This document shows, piece after piece, positions 26,791 through 36,237 of a DNA stretch of 64,000 nt; within the stretch, counting starts at the first letter, position 1, and each line of letters begins with the position of its first letter. The DNA lies in NCBI RefSeq assembly GCF_049846925.1, contig NZ_JBNCMT010000028.1, positions 1-64,000 on the forward strand, in the 5' to 3' direction. The notes under the pieces were generated by a model. That model did not search any database. It was given only the letters and a program-made list of their open reading frames with translations, and was not told the DNA's origin. The stretch is from Brevibacillus_H sp049846925. Lineage in GTDB: Bacteria; Bacillota; Bacilli; Brevibacillales; Brevibacillaceae. Position numbers and translations under genes: made by a program.

Positions 26791-27174
26791 TTAAAGACGT
26801 CTGTTCGCTTCACTCTTCAGCCAATGTCTGATTCCTTTGCCTGCAAATGGTTCATTTGCATAGCGGGGAATTACATGGAGGTGTGCGTGAAAAATGTGCT
26901 GTCCACCGACTTCCCCACAATTCCAGCCAACATTGTAGCCCTGCGGTTGACACTGTTGATCCAATAGTTCCTTCACACTGGACAATAACTTGTATGTATC
27001 TCTCCATTCATCTTCCGATAAATCAAATAGTGTCTCACGGTGTTTTTTTGGAACAATTAATCCCGAACCAAATAGAATCTCTTGTGGAGTTTGCAGGAAC
27101 AGACAGGTCTCGTTGCTCAAGACAACTCGTTGATCATTGATTAATCCGGTATTGCAAAAAGGGCAATTTTTCAT
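26791..27174 (-). CDS. HIT-family nucleotide hydrolase/transferase
   Basis: 127 residues from ATG 27174 with AAGGAG upstream. The histidine-triad motif HIFHAHLHVIPRY is near the end. An N-terminal CPFC pair with GLINDQRVVLSNE is typical of zinc-containing bacterial HIT proteins. Members hydrolyse AMP-lysine, AMP-NH2 or dinucleoside polyphosphates. The exact substrate is open. It lies three bases from the end of the next small membrane gene and is probably cotranscribed with it. Confidence 0.88.
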   Translation of the reverse strand: MKNCPFCNTGLINDQRVVLSNETCLFLQTPQEILFGSGLIVPKKHRETLFDLSEDEWRDTYKLLSSVKELLDQQCQPQGYNVGWNCGEVGGQHIFHAHLHVIPRYANEPFAGKGIRHWLKSEANRRL

Positions 27175-27178
27175 CTGA

Positions 27179-27391
27179 TTACTCCTTGTCATCAGATTCG
27201 TCCTCGTCCATTTCTTTCTTATCTACTTTTTCTTCATGGTGTTCGATTTGGGTCTGGCCGAAGATGTGATCTAATGGGGTGTAGTAATGCTCTACTATTT
27301 TATTCTTGCTAAAATACTTGTATAAAGCGACACCTACGGTAACGATAATTAAAAGTGATATTGAGATCATTACGCCTGTCATCACGATCAT
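27179..27391 (-). CDS. Small membrane protein (DUF3951-like)
   Basis: 70 residues. One N-terminal membrane segment (about 5-26) is followed by HYYTPLDHIFGQ, the conserved block of the DUF3951 family of Bacillales, and an acidic/basic tail (EEKVDKKEMDEDESDD). AAGGACTGATTTT precedes the ATG. No function is known. Confidence 0.75.
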   Translation of the reverse strand: MIVMTGVMISISLLIIVTVGVALYKYFSKNKIVEHYYTPLDHIFGQTQIEHHEEKVDKKEMDEDESDDKE

Positions 27392-27433
27392 AAAATCAGT
27401 CCTTAGTATAATAGTTTCACCCTCTAGGACTAA

Positions 27434-27655
27434 TTACCAATTAAAATAATCGTAGAGGACAAGGGAATAAATAAAAACTCCAAAAACGATCGCAAAAATT
27501 CCCTGTATGCGATTTCGGTATCTGAGATGAAAAACACCGATTGCCAGGAATGAAAACAAGAGTCCAAAAAGTGACCACAAGTATTTATTGTCATTCCGAT
27601 ATTTTGCTTCTCTATATAACCAAATGCTCATTAAGATACTAATGATCGGTAACAT
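27434..27655 (-). CDS. Small membrane protein, 73 residues
   Basis: GAGGAGTGATGAGATA precedes the ATG, a good ribosome site. Three hydrophobic segments (about 1-13, 24-42 and 49-68) are joined by short basic loops (REAKYRNDNKY, RYRNRI). No family recognised. It may form one unit with the DUF3951-like and HIT genes downstream. Confidence 0.65.
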   Translation of the reverse strand: MLPIISILMSIWLYREAKYRNDNKYLWSLFGLLFSFLAIGVFHLRYRNRIQGIFAIVFGVFIYSLVLYDYFNW

Positions 27656-27734
27656 TATCTCATCACTCCTCGGAACGAATGTACTCCATAGATATCAGAA
27701 TCCGATAGATTATTGCAATACTCCAACGATGAAA

Positions 27735-28418
27735 TCACCGAACAATAGGCAGAAGCTCTGTCAGTTCGCTGATTTCATAAGTTGGCTTTATACCTGTGTT
27801 GTTATCCTTACGATGCGGATTGAACCAGCAGGTATCGATTCCATAATTAATCCCTCCCTGGATATCAGAGGTTAAAGAATCACCTACAATCAACACTTTC
27901 GCCTTATCCGTAATTTGAAGCTTGGTAAACGCATAATCGAAAATCTCTCTATCAGGCTTCTGGAATCCAACCTGCTCGGAAATAATAATATGTTCAAAGG
28001 TATTAGAGAGAGGGGAGCCTCCGATCCTTGATGTCTGCACATTCGCAAATCCGTTTGTTATAATTGCCAATCGACAACCGGCAAGATTTTCGCACAATTC
28101 AACGGCTCCTTGAATAAGATGTATTTCCTTGCCCAAATATCCAAGATAAACATTGCTGAATGCTTCTGCGTTGATTCCAAGATTACACGCCAGGAACAAT
28201 CTCTTAAATCTCTCCACCCCTAGTTCTGATAAAGTGATTAGGCCCTGTTCCAAATCTCTCCACAATCCCTTGCTAATCTCTTGGTATCTGGCTCCATAAT
28301 TCTCCTGTCCAGTAGGCAATCCGAATGCTATAAAAGCATGATGAAGTGCATTTTTTTCCGACTTTTTGAAGTCGAATAATGTATCATCAACATCGAATAG
28401 TATGGTTTCGTATCTCAT
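27735..28418 (-). CDS. YjjG/YfnB-type HAD nucleotidase
   Basis: 227 residues. HAD motif I FDVDDTLFDF, motif II IITNGFA, motif III lysine in GFQKPDREIF, and motif IV IVGDSLTSDIQGGINYG are all present. The spacing and the KSEKNALHHAF cap start are those of YjjG, a pyrimidine 5'-nucleotidase that removes non-canonical nucleotides. GGGAGG precedes the ATG. Confidence 0.88.
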   Translation of the reverse strand: MRYETILFDVDDTLFDFKKSEKNALHHAFIAFGLPTGQENYGARYQEISKGLWRDLEQGLITLSELGVERFKRLFLACNLGINAEAFSNVYLGYLGKEIHLIQGAVELCENLAGCRLAIITNGFANVQTSRIGGSPLSNTFEHIIISEQVGFQKPDREIFDYAFTKLQITDKAKVLIVGDSLTSDIQGGINYGIDTCWFNPHRKDNNTGIKPTYEISELTELLPIVR

Positions 28419-28638
28419 GGCAACCTCCCTGTTTTGAAACTATTTCTCTATTAATAATAAAATTTAAAGCTTGTCCATATCGTACTATAAATTAAGCGAT
28501 CGCGACTGTGGTCGTTTTTCAGTAGACCCTAGGATAAAATTATATAGTAAAATTATGGGATGTGAGTGATTATACTTTAAAACACGATAAAGTGATAAAC
28601 ATAACCAAAATCTTGAACAACGAAAGAGGTACATACAC

Positions 28639-29736
28639 ATGTTGGCTTTCCTAATGATTGTTGCAGGACTTATACTCTTTGCTTTTCTTTTCATAACCTA
28701 CTATCCTGTTTTTGGTGGAAAAGCATCAAGGGAGAAAAGCGATACATTCAACCAATACGAGAACTTCTCCGAAGGAAAGTTTGTGAATCAAATACCGACG
28801 ATCATGGATATGAAAATAGGGACTACTATATCCGTCCTGAAAGATTTTCTGAGAGGCAACCCCAAAGGTAAGCCAGACCGATCAATTCCCATGGTGAGCT
28901 TGAATACTGCCAACTTACTTGATGATCATAAACAATCAAAAATAACCTGGTTTGGGCACTCGGCATTCTTGCTGGAGGTTGACGGAAAAAGAATACTAAT
29001 AGATCCGATGTTTGGAAATGCGCCCTCTCCCTTTCCTATATTTGGATCAAAGCGCTACAGTGAGAAGTTGCCTTTTGAAATCGATGCCCTCCCTCTAATC
29101 GATGCTGTTATTTACTCGCATGATCATTATGACCATTTGGACTTTAGCACGATCAAAAAGTTGAAAGATAAGGTAAGTCAGTTCATTGTCCCGCTTGGTG
29201 TCGGGGCACACCTGGAAAGATGGGGGATCGATCAGGAGAAGATTTCAGAGCACGGCTGGTGGAGTGAATTTGAATGGAATGGACTGACACTTGTTTGTAC
29301 GCCTGCAAGGCATTTTTCAGGAAGAAGTTTGACAGACCGAAATTCTACATTGTGGTGTTCATGGGTGATTACCACAGAGCAACTCAACATTTACTTTAGT
29401 GGGGATAGTGGCTATGGCCCTCATTTTAAAGAGATCGGGGAAAAATACGGACCATTTGACCTAACCCTGATGGAGTGTGGACAATACGATGAGCGCTGGT
29501 CAGCTATCCACATGGTCCCAGAGGAAACTGTACAGGCACATCTTGATGTGAATGGAAAAACCTTGGTACCGATACATTGGGCAGCCTTTACGCTGGCGTT
29601 GCATGACTGGACGGATCCAATCGAACGTGCTTGGAAGGAAGCCAAAAAGAAAAGTGTAGATATTTCTACTCCAAAAATAGGGGAAACGATCGTTCTCGAT
29701 TCAGATCAATACCCTCGTTCAGCCTGGTGGAGATAG
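28639..29736 (+). CDS. Membrane-anchored MBL-fold hydrolase (NAPE-PLD/UlaG-like)
   Basis: 365 residues. An N-terminal membrane anchor (about 2-24) is followed by WFGHSAFLLEVDGKRILIDPMFG, the zinc motif SHDHYDHLD, TPARHFSGR, FSGDSGYG and HWAAFTLALHDW. This order matches the RomA/NAPE-PLD-like branch, which cleaves phospholipids or related esters. The enzyme probably sits at the membrane. AGAGGTACATACAC precedes the ATG. The TIMP-like gene starts 15 bases later, so the two likely form an operon. Confidence 0.85.
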   Translation: MLAFLMIVAGLILFAFLFITYYPVFGGKASREKSDTFNQYENFSEGKFVNQIPTIMDMKIGTTISVLKDFLRGNPKGKPDRSIPMVSLNTANLLDDHKQSKITWFGHSAFLLEVDGKRILIDPMFGNAPSPFPIFGSKRYSEKLPFEIDALPLIDAVIYSHDHYDHLDFSTIKKLKDKVSQFIVPLGVGAHLERWGIDQEKISEHGWWSEFEWNGLTLVCTPARHFSGRSLTDRNSTLWCSWVITTEQLNIYFSGDSGYGPHFKEIGEKYGPFDLTLMECGQYDERWSAIHMVPEETVQAHLDVNGKTLVPIHWAAFTLALHDWTDPIERAWKEAKKKSVDISTPKIGETIVLDSDQYPRSAWWR

Positions 29737-29751
29737 AGGAGGGGAGCCCGA

Positions 29752-30285
29752 ATGCGAAGGCAGCTAAATTTCATAACAATCGTTATTCTTAGTTGTTTAT
29801 GGGCGCTTTTTTCATCACAAGGGTCAGTTTCCGCATGCTCCTGTGGCTATCCGCCACCATCTCCACAGAAATCGATGGAGAACGTAGATTTTGTTTTTGC
29901 AGGCACAGTGAAAGAGATTCGTAGAACTAGAATGGGAATGGAAGTACTTTTCGACGTGCGAACAACGTGGAAAGGCATCGATCAGACACAAGTCCTCGTC
30001 ATGACTGGTATGGGAGGCGGAGATTGCGGATATGAGTTTGAGAAAGGAAAAGAGTATATCGTGTATGGAGGGGATTATGATCCCTTTGAAGGAAAGTTAT
30101 CAACCAATGTTTGCATGCGGACAAGAGAAATCTCAAAAGCCGGAGAAGACCTGTTGTATCTGGGAGAAGGGGCAGTACCCACAGAGAAGGTAAATTTAGA
30201 GCATTGGGGAGCAGTCTGGTACTTGGCTGGAGCAGTAGCGGTATTCGGTTTTCTGCTCTATCGCATAGGCAAAGCCATTCGCTGA
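29752..30285 (+). CDS. TIMP/netrin-like (NTR-fold) secreted protein with C-terminal membrane anchor
   Basis: 177 residues. A signal peptide ends at SVSA, so the mature protein should begin with CSCGYPPPSP, the N-terminal Cys-x-Cys start of TIMP-like domains. VFAGTVKEI, YEFEKGKEYIVYG and a late CMRT match the OB-type core. A C-terminal hydrophobic segment (about 152-170) would hold it in the membrane. In animals the amino-terminal Cys chelates metalloprotease zinc. In bacteria the role is unknown. GAGGAGGGGAG precedes the ATG. Confidence 0.78.
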   Translation: MRRQLNFITIVILSCLWALFSSQGSVSACSCGYPPPSPQKSMENVDFVFAGTVKEIRRTRMGMEVLFDVRTTWKGIDQTQVLVMTGMGGGDCGYEFEKGKEYIVYGGDYDPFEGKLSTNVCMRTREISKAGEDLLYLGEGAVPTEKVNLEHWGAVWYLAGAVAVFGFLLYRIGKAIR

Positions 30286-30300
30286 TCTATCTCCCGGAAA

Positions 30301-30334
30301 TAAAAAAGTGAGCGCCGATTCCGTATCGACGCTC
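30301..30334 (-). terminator. Terminator of the BaiN/YtfP-like gene
   Basis: On the minus strand GAGCG-CGAT pairs with ATCG-CGCTC (30310-30334), then TTTTTTA. It sits 150 bases after the flavoprotein stop. Confidence 0.65.
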
Positions 30335-30408
30335 CAAGAGATAAAGGGAGTAGAGGTGTGTGAATCAGCAACCGACTACTTTTAGGGGGAGTAGGGTTCT
30401 GAAACTCG

Positions 30409-30426
30409 CTCTTCTCAAGAGAAGAG
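30409..30426. other. Perfect 8-bp hairpin/palindrome in the 3' region
   Basis: CTCTTCTC-AA-GAGAAGAG, without a following T run on either strand. It lies between the flavoprotein stop and its likely terminator. It may be a 3' RNA-stabilising structure or a protein site. Confidence 0.4.
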
Positions 30427-30486
30427 TACCTATACTATCATATTCCCCACTTCTATCATCGTTAAACCTGTTTTAAACCTACTTTT

Positions 30487-31773
30487 TTAAAATTTTTTTG
30501 CGAACCGAGCAACATCTGCACTGTGACGGCCTGCCACATAACCAGAAGAGAAGGCAATCGTAATATTGTACCCACCTGTATGAGCGTGGACATCCATTAC
30601 TTCCCCGGCAAAAAACAGACCAGAAACCAGCTTGGATTGCATGGTTTTAGGGTCAATTTCCTTTACAGAAACGCCTCCTCCCGTGATAAAAGCCTCCTGG
30701 ATGGAGAGTGTTCCCGTAATCGTGAGAGGGAACGCCTTTATCAACTGAATGAAGGTTTGCCAATTTTTTTTGGACAAATTGCTGAAGGTGGTCTCTTCCG
30801 GAATGGATGATAGAGAAAGGAGAGTCGAAAGCAATCGCTCTGGTAAAAAACCTCTTAGCACATTTTTTACTGATTTTTTCGGTTGTGCTTCCATGCTCTC
30901 CCACGATTCCGCAAAAAGCTCCTCGCTAGTATCATCTGGCCTGCAATCAATTTCCAGCCGCAAAGGGATTTGACCATATTTTCGCAAGGCAATGGATACA
31001 TAGTGTCCCATTCGAAGGGCTGCTGGTCCTGATATGCCAAAATGGGTAAAGATCATATCGCCTGTCTGGGCTGATAGTTTTTTTCCTTTGGGGTCCAACA
31101 GGGTCATCTTGATGTCTCGAAGCGATAGCCCTTGCAGTCGTTTCTCTTTTATGTACGGATCGTTTGACAAAAGGGGAACCTCGGTTGGATACAACTCGGT
31201 AATGGTATGACCGGCCGCTTTTGCCCATTCATATCCGTCACCCGTCGAGCCTGTCTGTGGCACCGAACAACCCCCTACCGCAATGATTACGCATGGAGCA
31301 TCCAGCTTTTCACCGCTTGTCAGTTGTATCCCCCGACACTCTCCATTTTCATACAATACATTGTCCACCGGAGCGTTAGTTCTGATCTCCACGCCCATTT
31401 TGCGAATCTCTCCGATCAGCGCATTGGCAACAGTGATTGCTTTATCAGATACAGGAAACATCCGCCCGTTGTCTTCTTCTTTTAACGGAACACCGAGCTC
31501 CTCGAAGAAATAGATAATATCCTGGTTGCTGAATTGAGCCAATGCGCTATGCATGAAACGCCCGTTCCCCGGCATCATTTTAATCAGTTCATCTAGTTCT
31601 TTGGCATTGGTCACGTTGCATCGTCCACCGCCAGAGATAATGAGCTTTCGCCCCAGTTTTTCTCCTTTTTCAACCAAACACACACGTGCGTGATTCGAAG
31701 CAGCGGAGTAGGCAGCCATCAGACCGGCGGGGCCGCCTCCGATCACGATGACATCATAAGAGCTGTTCTTCAT
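30487..31773 (-). CDS. BaiN/HI0933-family flavoprotein (YtfP-like)
   Basis: 428 residues. FAD-binding motif VIVIGGGPAGLMAAYSAA at the N-terminus, then GRKLIISGGGRCNVTN, the family signature. A second nucleotide motif VIIAVGGCSVPQTGSTGDGY and the C-terminal GVSVKEIDPKTMQSKLVSGLFFAGEVMDVHAHTGGYN follow. Members are NAD(P)H- or flavin-linked oxidoreductases of largely unknown substrate; BaiN is involved in bile-acid reduction in gut clostridia. It is transcribed alone. Confidence 0.9.
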   Translation of the reverse strand: MKNSSYDVIVIGGGPAGLMAAYSAASNHARVCLVEKGEKLGRKLIISGGGRCNVTNAKELDELIKMMPGNGRFMHSALAQFSNQDIIYFFEELGVPLKEEDNGRMFPVSDKAITVANALIGEIRKMGVEIRTNAPVDNVLYENGECRGIQLTSGEKLDAPCVIIAVGGCSVPQTGSTGDGYEWAKAAGHTITELYPTEVPLLSNDPYIKEKRLQGLSLRDIKMTLLDPKGKKLSAQTGDMIFTHFGISGPAALRMGHYVSIALRKYGQIPLRLEIDCRPDDTSEELFAESWESMEAQPKKSVKNVLRGFLPERLLSTLLSLSSIPEETTFSNLSKKNWQTFIQLIKAFPLTITGTLSIQEAFITGGGVSVKEIDPKTMQSKLVSGLFFAGEVMDVHAHTGGYNITIAFSSGYVAGRHSADVARFAKKF

Positions 31774-31879
31774 TGTAAAGTACCATCCTTTAATCTTCTA
31801 TCTTTTCATCATAACGAATCAGACAGGGATTTTCCAATGGATGGAGCAACTCGACTGCTGTTTCGCAACTGTGCCATCG

Positions 31880-32293
31880 TTAGGCAAGCAAACTGCTCTC
31901 CTCATCACGACTATGAATGCTATTAATCAACAACAAAGCCGTGAAACGTGACAGTATCTCCTCGTTTACATCGTGTTCCTCGAGAAGTCCTTTTGTCTGT
32001 GCAACAATCTTTCGCAAGAGATCGTGATCACGAGTGAGCTTGGTGATTTGTTCAGCGAGCTCTGGACGCCCGGTCAGTACCTCTTGATAGAAACCTTCTT
32101 CCTCTGCTTCAGCGTGGGCAAGGGTGCGTGTTTCCCAATGTTCAAGCAGTGCTTCCGCCGCCAATCTAGCATGTTCTCTTCGACCATCTCTATATAATTG
32201 TGTGAGCATTTCCGTCATATTTTGGGCTTCCGAATAAGCACCATCGTGGATCGAGCGATGGGAGTGGAGTTTTCGCAGCGAAGGGCCAGACAT
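31880..32293 (-). CDS. Hemerythrin-like HHE-domain protein
   Basis: 137 residues, all helical. Histidines spaced as in di-iron HHE proteins: LHSHRSIHDGAYSEA, TLAHAEAEEEGFY, TRDHDLLRKIV and NSIHSRDEES. Such proteins bind oxygen, nitric oxide or iron. It is divergent from narG, which suggests a link to nitrate or nitrite breathing. GAAAGGAG precedes the ATG. The ~112-bp repeat element ends 29 bases upstream of this start. Confidence 0.75.
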   Translation of the reverse strand: MSGPSLRKLHSHRSIHDGAYSEAQNMTEMLTQLYRDGRREHARLAAEALLEHWETRTLAHAEAEEEGFYQEVLTGRPELAEQITKLTRDHDLLRKIVAQTKGLLEEHDVNEEILSRFTALLLINSIHSRDEESSLLA

Positions 32294-32322
32294 TTCGCTT
32301 CTCCTTTCTAAATAGTTCAGAA

Positions 32323-32434
32323 TTTATAAGTTTGGGGCCCCGCCCGACGATGCACAGGACGTGCGAGTGTCGACGATGCAACACGGATGTTGCGTTTAGT
32401 CGACCGCCAGCTATCTTCTTGTGTCGGGTGGGTT
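32323..32434. repeat. Dispersed structured element, copy A (~112 bp)
   Basis: Nearly identical to copy B at 40225-40335. Shared blocks: TTTATAAGTTTGGGGCCCC at the left, CACAGGACGTGCGAGTG, then a hairpin GTCGAC-GAT-GCAACA-CGGA-TGTTGC-GTTTA-GTCGAC (32370-32403), then CCGCCAGC and TTGTGTCGGGTGGGTT at the right. Here CCCGCCCGAC (32339-32348) can pair with GTCGGGTGGG (32423-32432), closing the whole unit. No target duplication is seen. It ends 29 bases from the hemerythrin-like start and lies upstream of narG. A small mobile element or a cis-acting RNA are both possible. Confidence 0.8.
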
Positions 32435-32556
32435 ATCTAGTAATTCAAGCCTTGCCATATCGAAAGTTTCCTAGACCTGTATTTCCTAATAGGTGAATAA
32501 TCCTCATTAGCTTGGAAGATAATTCTAGAAGGAAAGTAGTGGAAAGGAGTTCTGTT

Positions 32557-35500
32557 ATGAGTAAAAAAGTATCTCCTTTATTGAAAAAATTAAGGTACTT
32601 CGGTAAATCGGAACCGTTAACGAATCATAGTGTCCTTTCTCCTTATGGTCGTGATTCGGAGAAAGTCTACCGTCGCCGCTGGCAACATGATAAAGTCGTT
32701 CGCACTACACACGGTGTAAACTGTACAGGTTCCTGCAGTTGGAAAGTCCATGTAAAAGACGGGATCATTGCTTGGGAAACACAGCAGACAGATTACCCGA
32801 CCACTGGCCCAGACATGCCGGAATATGAACCGCGTGGATGTCCAAGAGGCGCTTCCTTTTCATGGTATACATACAGCCCGTTGCGCGTTCGTTATCCATA
32901 CATCCGCAGTTCTCTCCTGAAGTTGTGGCGAGAATCTTTGGCGCAAACGAAAGATCCGGTAGCTGCCTGGAGAGAGATCATCTCTGATCCTGCGAAATCA
33001 AGTCGATATAAGAAAGCAAGAGGGAAAGGCGGTTTTGTCAGGGTAGATTGGGAAGAAGTAAATACGCTCATCTCTGCCTCGCTGATTCAAACTATTCAAG
33101 ATTATGGCCCTGACCGGATTTTTGGTTTTTCACCGATTCCTGCCATGTCAATGGTGAGCTACGCAGGCGGTGGGAGATTCCTATCGTTGTTGGGCGCACC
33201 TCTATTAAGTTTTTATGACTGGTATGCTGACCTTCCTCCAGCCTCTCCACAGATTTGGGGAGAGCAAACAGACGTGCCAGAAAGCTCTGACTGGTTTAAC
33301 TCTAGTTATTTGCTGATCTGGGGGTCCAATGTGCCGCAAACAAGGACGCCAGATGCTCATTTTATGGTGGAATCTCGCTATCGTGGAACAAAAGTGGTTG
33401 CGGTAAGTCCTGATTACGCAGAATTCGTCAAGTTTGCGGATAACTGGTTGCCCGTTCAGGCCGGAATGGATGCTGCATTGGCAATGGCGATGACGCATGT
33501 CATTTTGAAAGAATTCTATGTGGACCAGCAAGTAGAGTATTTCACCAATTACGTCCAGAAATATACGGACCTGCCTTTTCTGATTACGTTAAAAAAACGG
33601 GGAGACAATTACGTTTCTGAACGCTTTTTGCGTGCCAATGACATTGGTTTGCCGCATTCCAACGCTGATTGGAAAACAGTTGTCTGGGATAGTCAGGCAA
33701 AAGGTTTTGCGGTTCCGAATGGCACAATCGGACATCGTTGGGAGGATAAAGGAAACTGGAACCTGCACATGCAGGATGAAGACAGCCAAGCTCAAATTAC
33801 ACCTGCGTTAACTTTTTTGGGGGAAGAAGATACAATCGTGCAATTAGAGATTCCACATTTTGAACTAGAAGATAGAACGGTGCTGAAGAGGGGAATTCCA
33901 GTAAAAGCAATCGAGCAAAATGGTGAAACCGTCTACGTTACCACTGTCTTTGACATCCTGTTGGCCAAAACCGGCGTATCTCGCAATCTGCCCGGCGATT
34001 ATCCTGCGAACTACGATGATCTGATGCCATATACGCCTGCATGGCAAGAGGGAATCACCGGAGTGGATCGCCATCTTGCAGCACAAATTGCTCGGGAGTT
34101 TGCCCAAAATGCGATCGATTCCAAAGGACGCTCGATGATTATTATGGGGTCTGGAATCAATCACTGGTACCACTCCGACACGATTTATCGAGCCATCTTG
34201 AATCTCGTTCTGTTGACCGGTTCCCAGGGAGTGAATGGTGGGGGCTGGGCACATTATGTCGGCCAAGAAAAATGCAGACCGTTGGAAGGCTGGCAAACAG
34301 TAGCGATGGCTCGTGACTGGGGAGGACCGCCACGGCTGCAAAACGGAACCTCCTTTTTCTACTTCGCAACAGAACAACATCGATACGAGGATCAGAGGAT
34401 CAGTGATCAAATCTCGCCACTGATCGATAAACCACGCTATCAGCATAGTGGTGATTACAACTATTTGGCTGCACGTTTGGGCTGGCTGCCTTCTTATCCT
34501 CAGTTTGATCAGAATTCAACCAAGCTGTTTGAGCAATCGAAGGCCGGTACGAACGAAGAAGCGATTTCCTATGTCGTTGATCAGGTGAAGCAAGGGAAAT
34601 TGGCTTTTTCCATTGAGAATCCTTCAGACCCGGTGAACTTTCCGAGGGTGATGTTTGTCTGGCGTGCCAACCTGATCGGCAGCTCGGCTAAAGGCAATGA
34701 GTATTTTATGAAGCACTTGCTAGGTACGCATCACGCCAATCTGAGCGAACAGAATGATGAGCTGAGAACGACAGAGATCAAATGGGATGAGAACTCGCCA
34801 GAAGGCAAGCTTGATCTGATGATTAACGTGGATTTCCGCATGTGCGGGACTGGCTTGTACTCCGATATTGTCCTTCCAGCAGCGACATGGTACGAGAAAT
34901 ACGACATCAGCAGCACAGATATGCATCCGTTTATCCATCCATTTAATCCGGCGATTACACCTCCATGGGAAGCCAGATCAGACTGGGATTTCTTTAAAAA
35001 GCTGGCCTATACGTTCCAGGAAATGGCGGGCAAGTACTTCCCGGAGAAAGTGAAAGACATTGTGGCAACGCCGCTCCTGCATGATTCAAGAGATGAGACA
35101 GCACAACCGAATGGGGCAATCATGGACTGGAAATATGGCGCCTTCGAACCAGTACCCGGAGTGAACTTCCCTCGATTGCACATTGTCGAGCGTGATTATA
35201 CCAAAGTGTACGACAAGTACATTTCGCTTGGACCAATGGTGAAAGAACAGATTGGTTCCAAGGGAATGGGATGGAAGGCTGAGGAAGAGTATAACAAATT
35301 AAAAGCCTTAATCGGTACGTCCACACAAACAGCCGATTATAAAGATTGCCCCAGCCTATTCACTGACCGCAATGCTGCTGAGACAATTTTGACCTTGTCC
35401 AGTACGACCAATGGTTCCCTTGCACTCAAGGCATGGAAAGCACTTGAGAAAATAACGGGGCAAAAGCTGGCTGATCTTGTGGAGGAACGAGCAGAAGAAC

Positions 35501-36237
35501 ATATGAAATTTAACGAAATCACTGCTCAGCCAAGAAAAGTTCTCTCATCTCCCGTTTTTAGCGGAACGGAGACAGGCAATCGCAAATACTCACCTTTTAC
35601 CACCAACGTGGAAAAGCTGATCCCTTGGCGCACCCTGACAGGTCGTCAGCATTTTTACCTGGATCATGAGACAATGATTGAATTTGGTGAAGAACTGCCC
35701 ACGTTTAAAGGGCCGTTGCGCAAAGCAGCTTTTTATGCCAGTGATCATCGCCCGGTCGCAAGAGGAAAAGAAATTGCCCTTCGCTATCTGACTCCGCATT
35801 ACAAATGGTCCTTCCACAGCACATACGGTGATACACTGCCGATGCTGACCATGTTCCGTGGTGGCCCACACGTCTGGATGAACAATGAGGATGCAGCTGA
35901 AGCGGAGATTACTGACAATGATTGGTTGGAAATGTATAACCGTAACGGTGTCGTTGTGGCACGAGCCGTTGTCAGTCATCGCCTGCCGAGGGGAATTGCT
36001 TTTATGTATCACGTTCAGGAGCGGCATATCAACGTGCCGGGTTCACCAACGACGAAACTGCGAGGCGGTACATTTAACAGCCCGACAAGGATCCATGTGA
36101 AACCAACTCAGATGATTGGTGGCTATGCGCAACTTAGCTTTGGCTTTAATTATTACGGTCCAACAGGCAATCAGCGCGATGAACAGGTGATCATTCGTCG
36201 CTTGTCCAGAGATGAGGTGAATTGGCTTGAGAATTAA
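32557..36237 (+). CDS. narG: Respiratory nitrate reductase, alpha subunit
   Basis: 1226 residues from ATG 32557, with AAAGGAG upstream. It holds the Mo-bis-MGD cofactor and an [4Fe-4S] cluster and reduces nitrate to nitrite on the cytoplasmic side. The cluster motif is visible as H52-x3-C56-x3-C60 (THGVNCTGSCSWKV) with a further Cys in EPRGCPRGASF. The YADLPPASPQIWGEQTDVPESSDW block carries the Asp that ligates molybdenum. No Tat signal, as expected for NarG. The downstream narH overlaps by 11 bases. Confidence 0.98.
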   Translation: MSKKVSPLLKKLRYFGKSEPLTNHSVLSPYGRDSEKVYRRRWQHDKVVRTTHGVNCTGSCSWKVHVKDGIIAWETQQTDYPTTGPDMPEYEPRGCPRGASFSWYTYSPLRVRYPYIRSSLLKLWRESLAQTKDPVAAWREIISDPAKSSRYKKARGKGGFVRVDWEEVNTLISASLIQTIQDYGPDRIFGFSPIPAMSMVSYAGGGRFLSLLGAPLLSFYDWYADLPPASPQIWGEQTDVPESSDWFNSSYLLIWGSNVPQTRTPDAHFMVESRYRGTKVVAVSPDYAEFVKFADNWLPVQAGMDAALAMAMTHVILKEFYVDQQVEYFTNYVQKYTDLPFLITLKKRGDNYVSERFLRANDIGLPHSNADWKTVVWDSQAKGFAVPNGTIGHRWEDKGNWNLHMQDEDSQAQITPALTFLGEEDTIVQLEIPHFELEDRTVLKRGIPVKAIEQNGETVYVTTVFDILLAKTGVSRNLPGDYPANYDDLMPYTPAWQEGITGVDRHLAAQIAREFAQNAIDSKGRSMIIMGSGINHWYHSDTIYRAILNLVLLTGSQGVNGGGWAHYVGQEKCRPLEGWQTVAMARDWGGPPRLQNGTSFFYFATEQHRYEDQRISDQISPLIDKPRYQHSGDYNYLAARLGWLPSYPQFDQNSTKLFEQSKAGTNEEAISYVVDQVKQGKLAFSIENPSDPVNFPRVMFVWRANLIGSSAKGNEYFMKHLLGTHHANLSEQNDELRTTEIKWDENSPEGKLDLMINVDFRMCGTGLYSDIVLPAATWYEKYDISSTDMHPFIHPFNPAITPPWEARSDWDFFKKLAYTFQEMAGKYFPEKVKDIVATPLLHDSRDETAQPNGAIMDWKYGAFEPVPGVNFPRLHIVERDYTKVYDKYISLGPMVKEQIGSKGMGWKAEEEYNKLKALIGTSTQTADYKDCPSLFTDRNAAETILTLSSTTNGSLALKAWKALEKITGQKLADLVEERAEEHMKFNEITAQPRKVLSSPVFSGTETGNRKYSPFTTNVEKLIPWRTLTGRQHFYLDHETMIEFGEELPTFKGPLRKAAFYASDHRPVARGKEIALRYLTPHYKWSFHSTYGDTLPMLTMFRGGPHVWMNNEDAAEAEITDNDWLEMYNRNGVVVARAVVSHRLPRGIAFMYHVQERHINVPGSPTTKLRGGTFNSPTRIHVKPTQMIGGYAQLSFGFNYYGPTGNQRDEQVIIRRLSRDEVNWLEN

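Noticed and set aside
32485..32515. FNR box upstream of narG
   Set aside because: GGTGA...TCATT has the wrong spacing (seven bases) and two mismatches against TGTGA-N6-TCACA.
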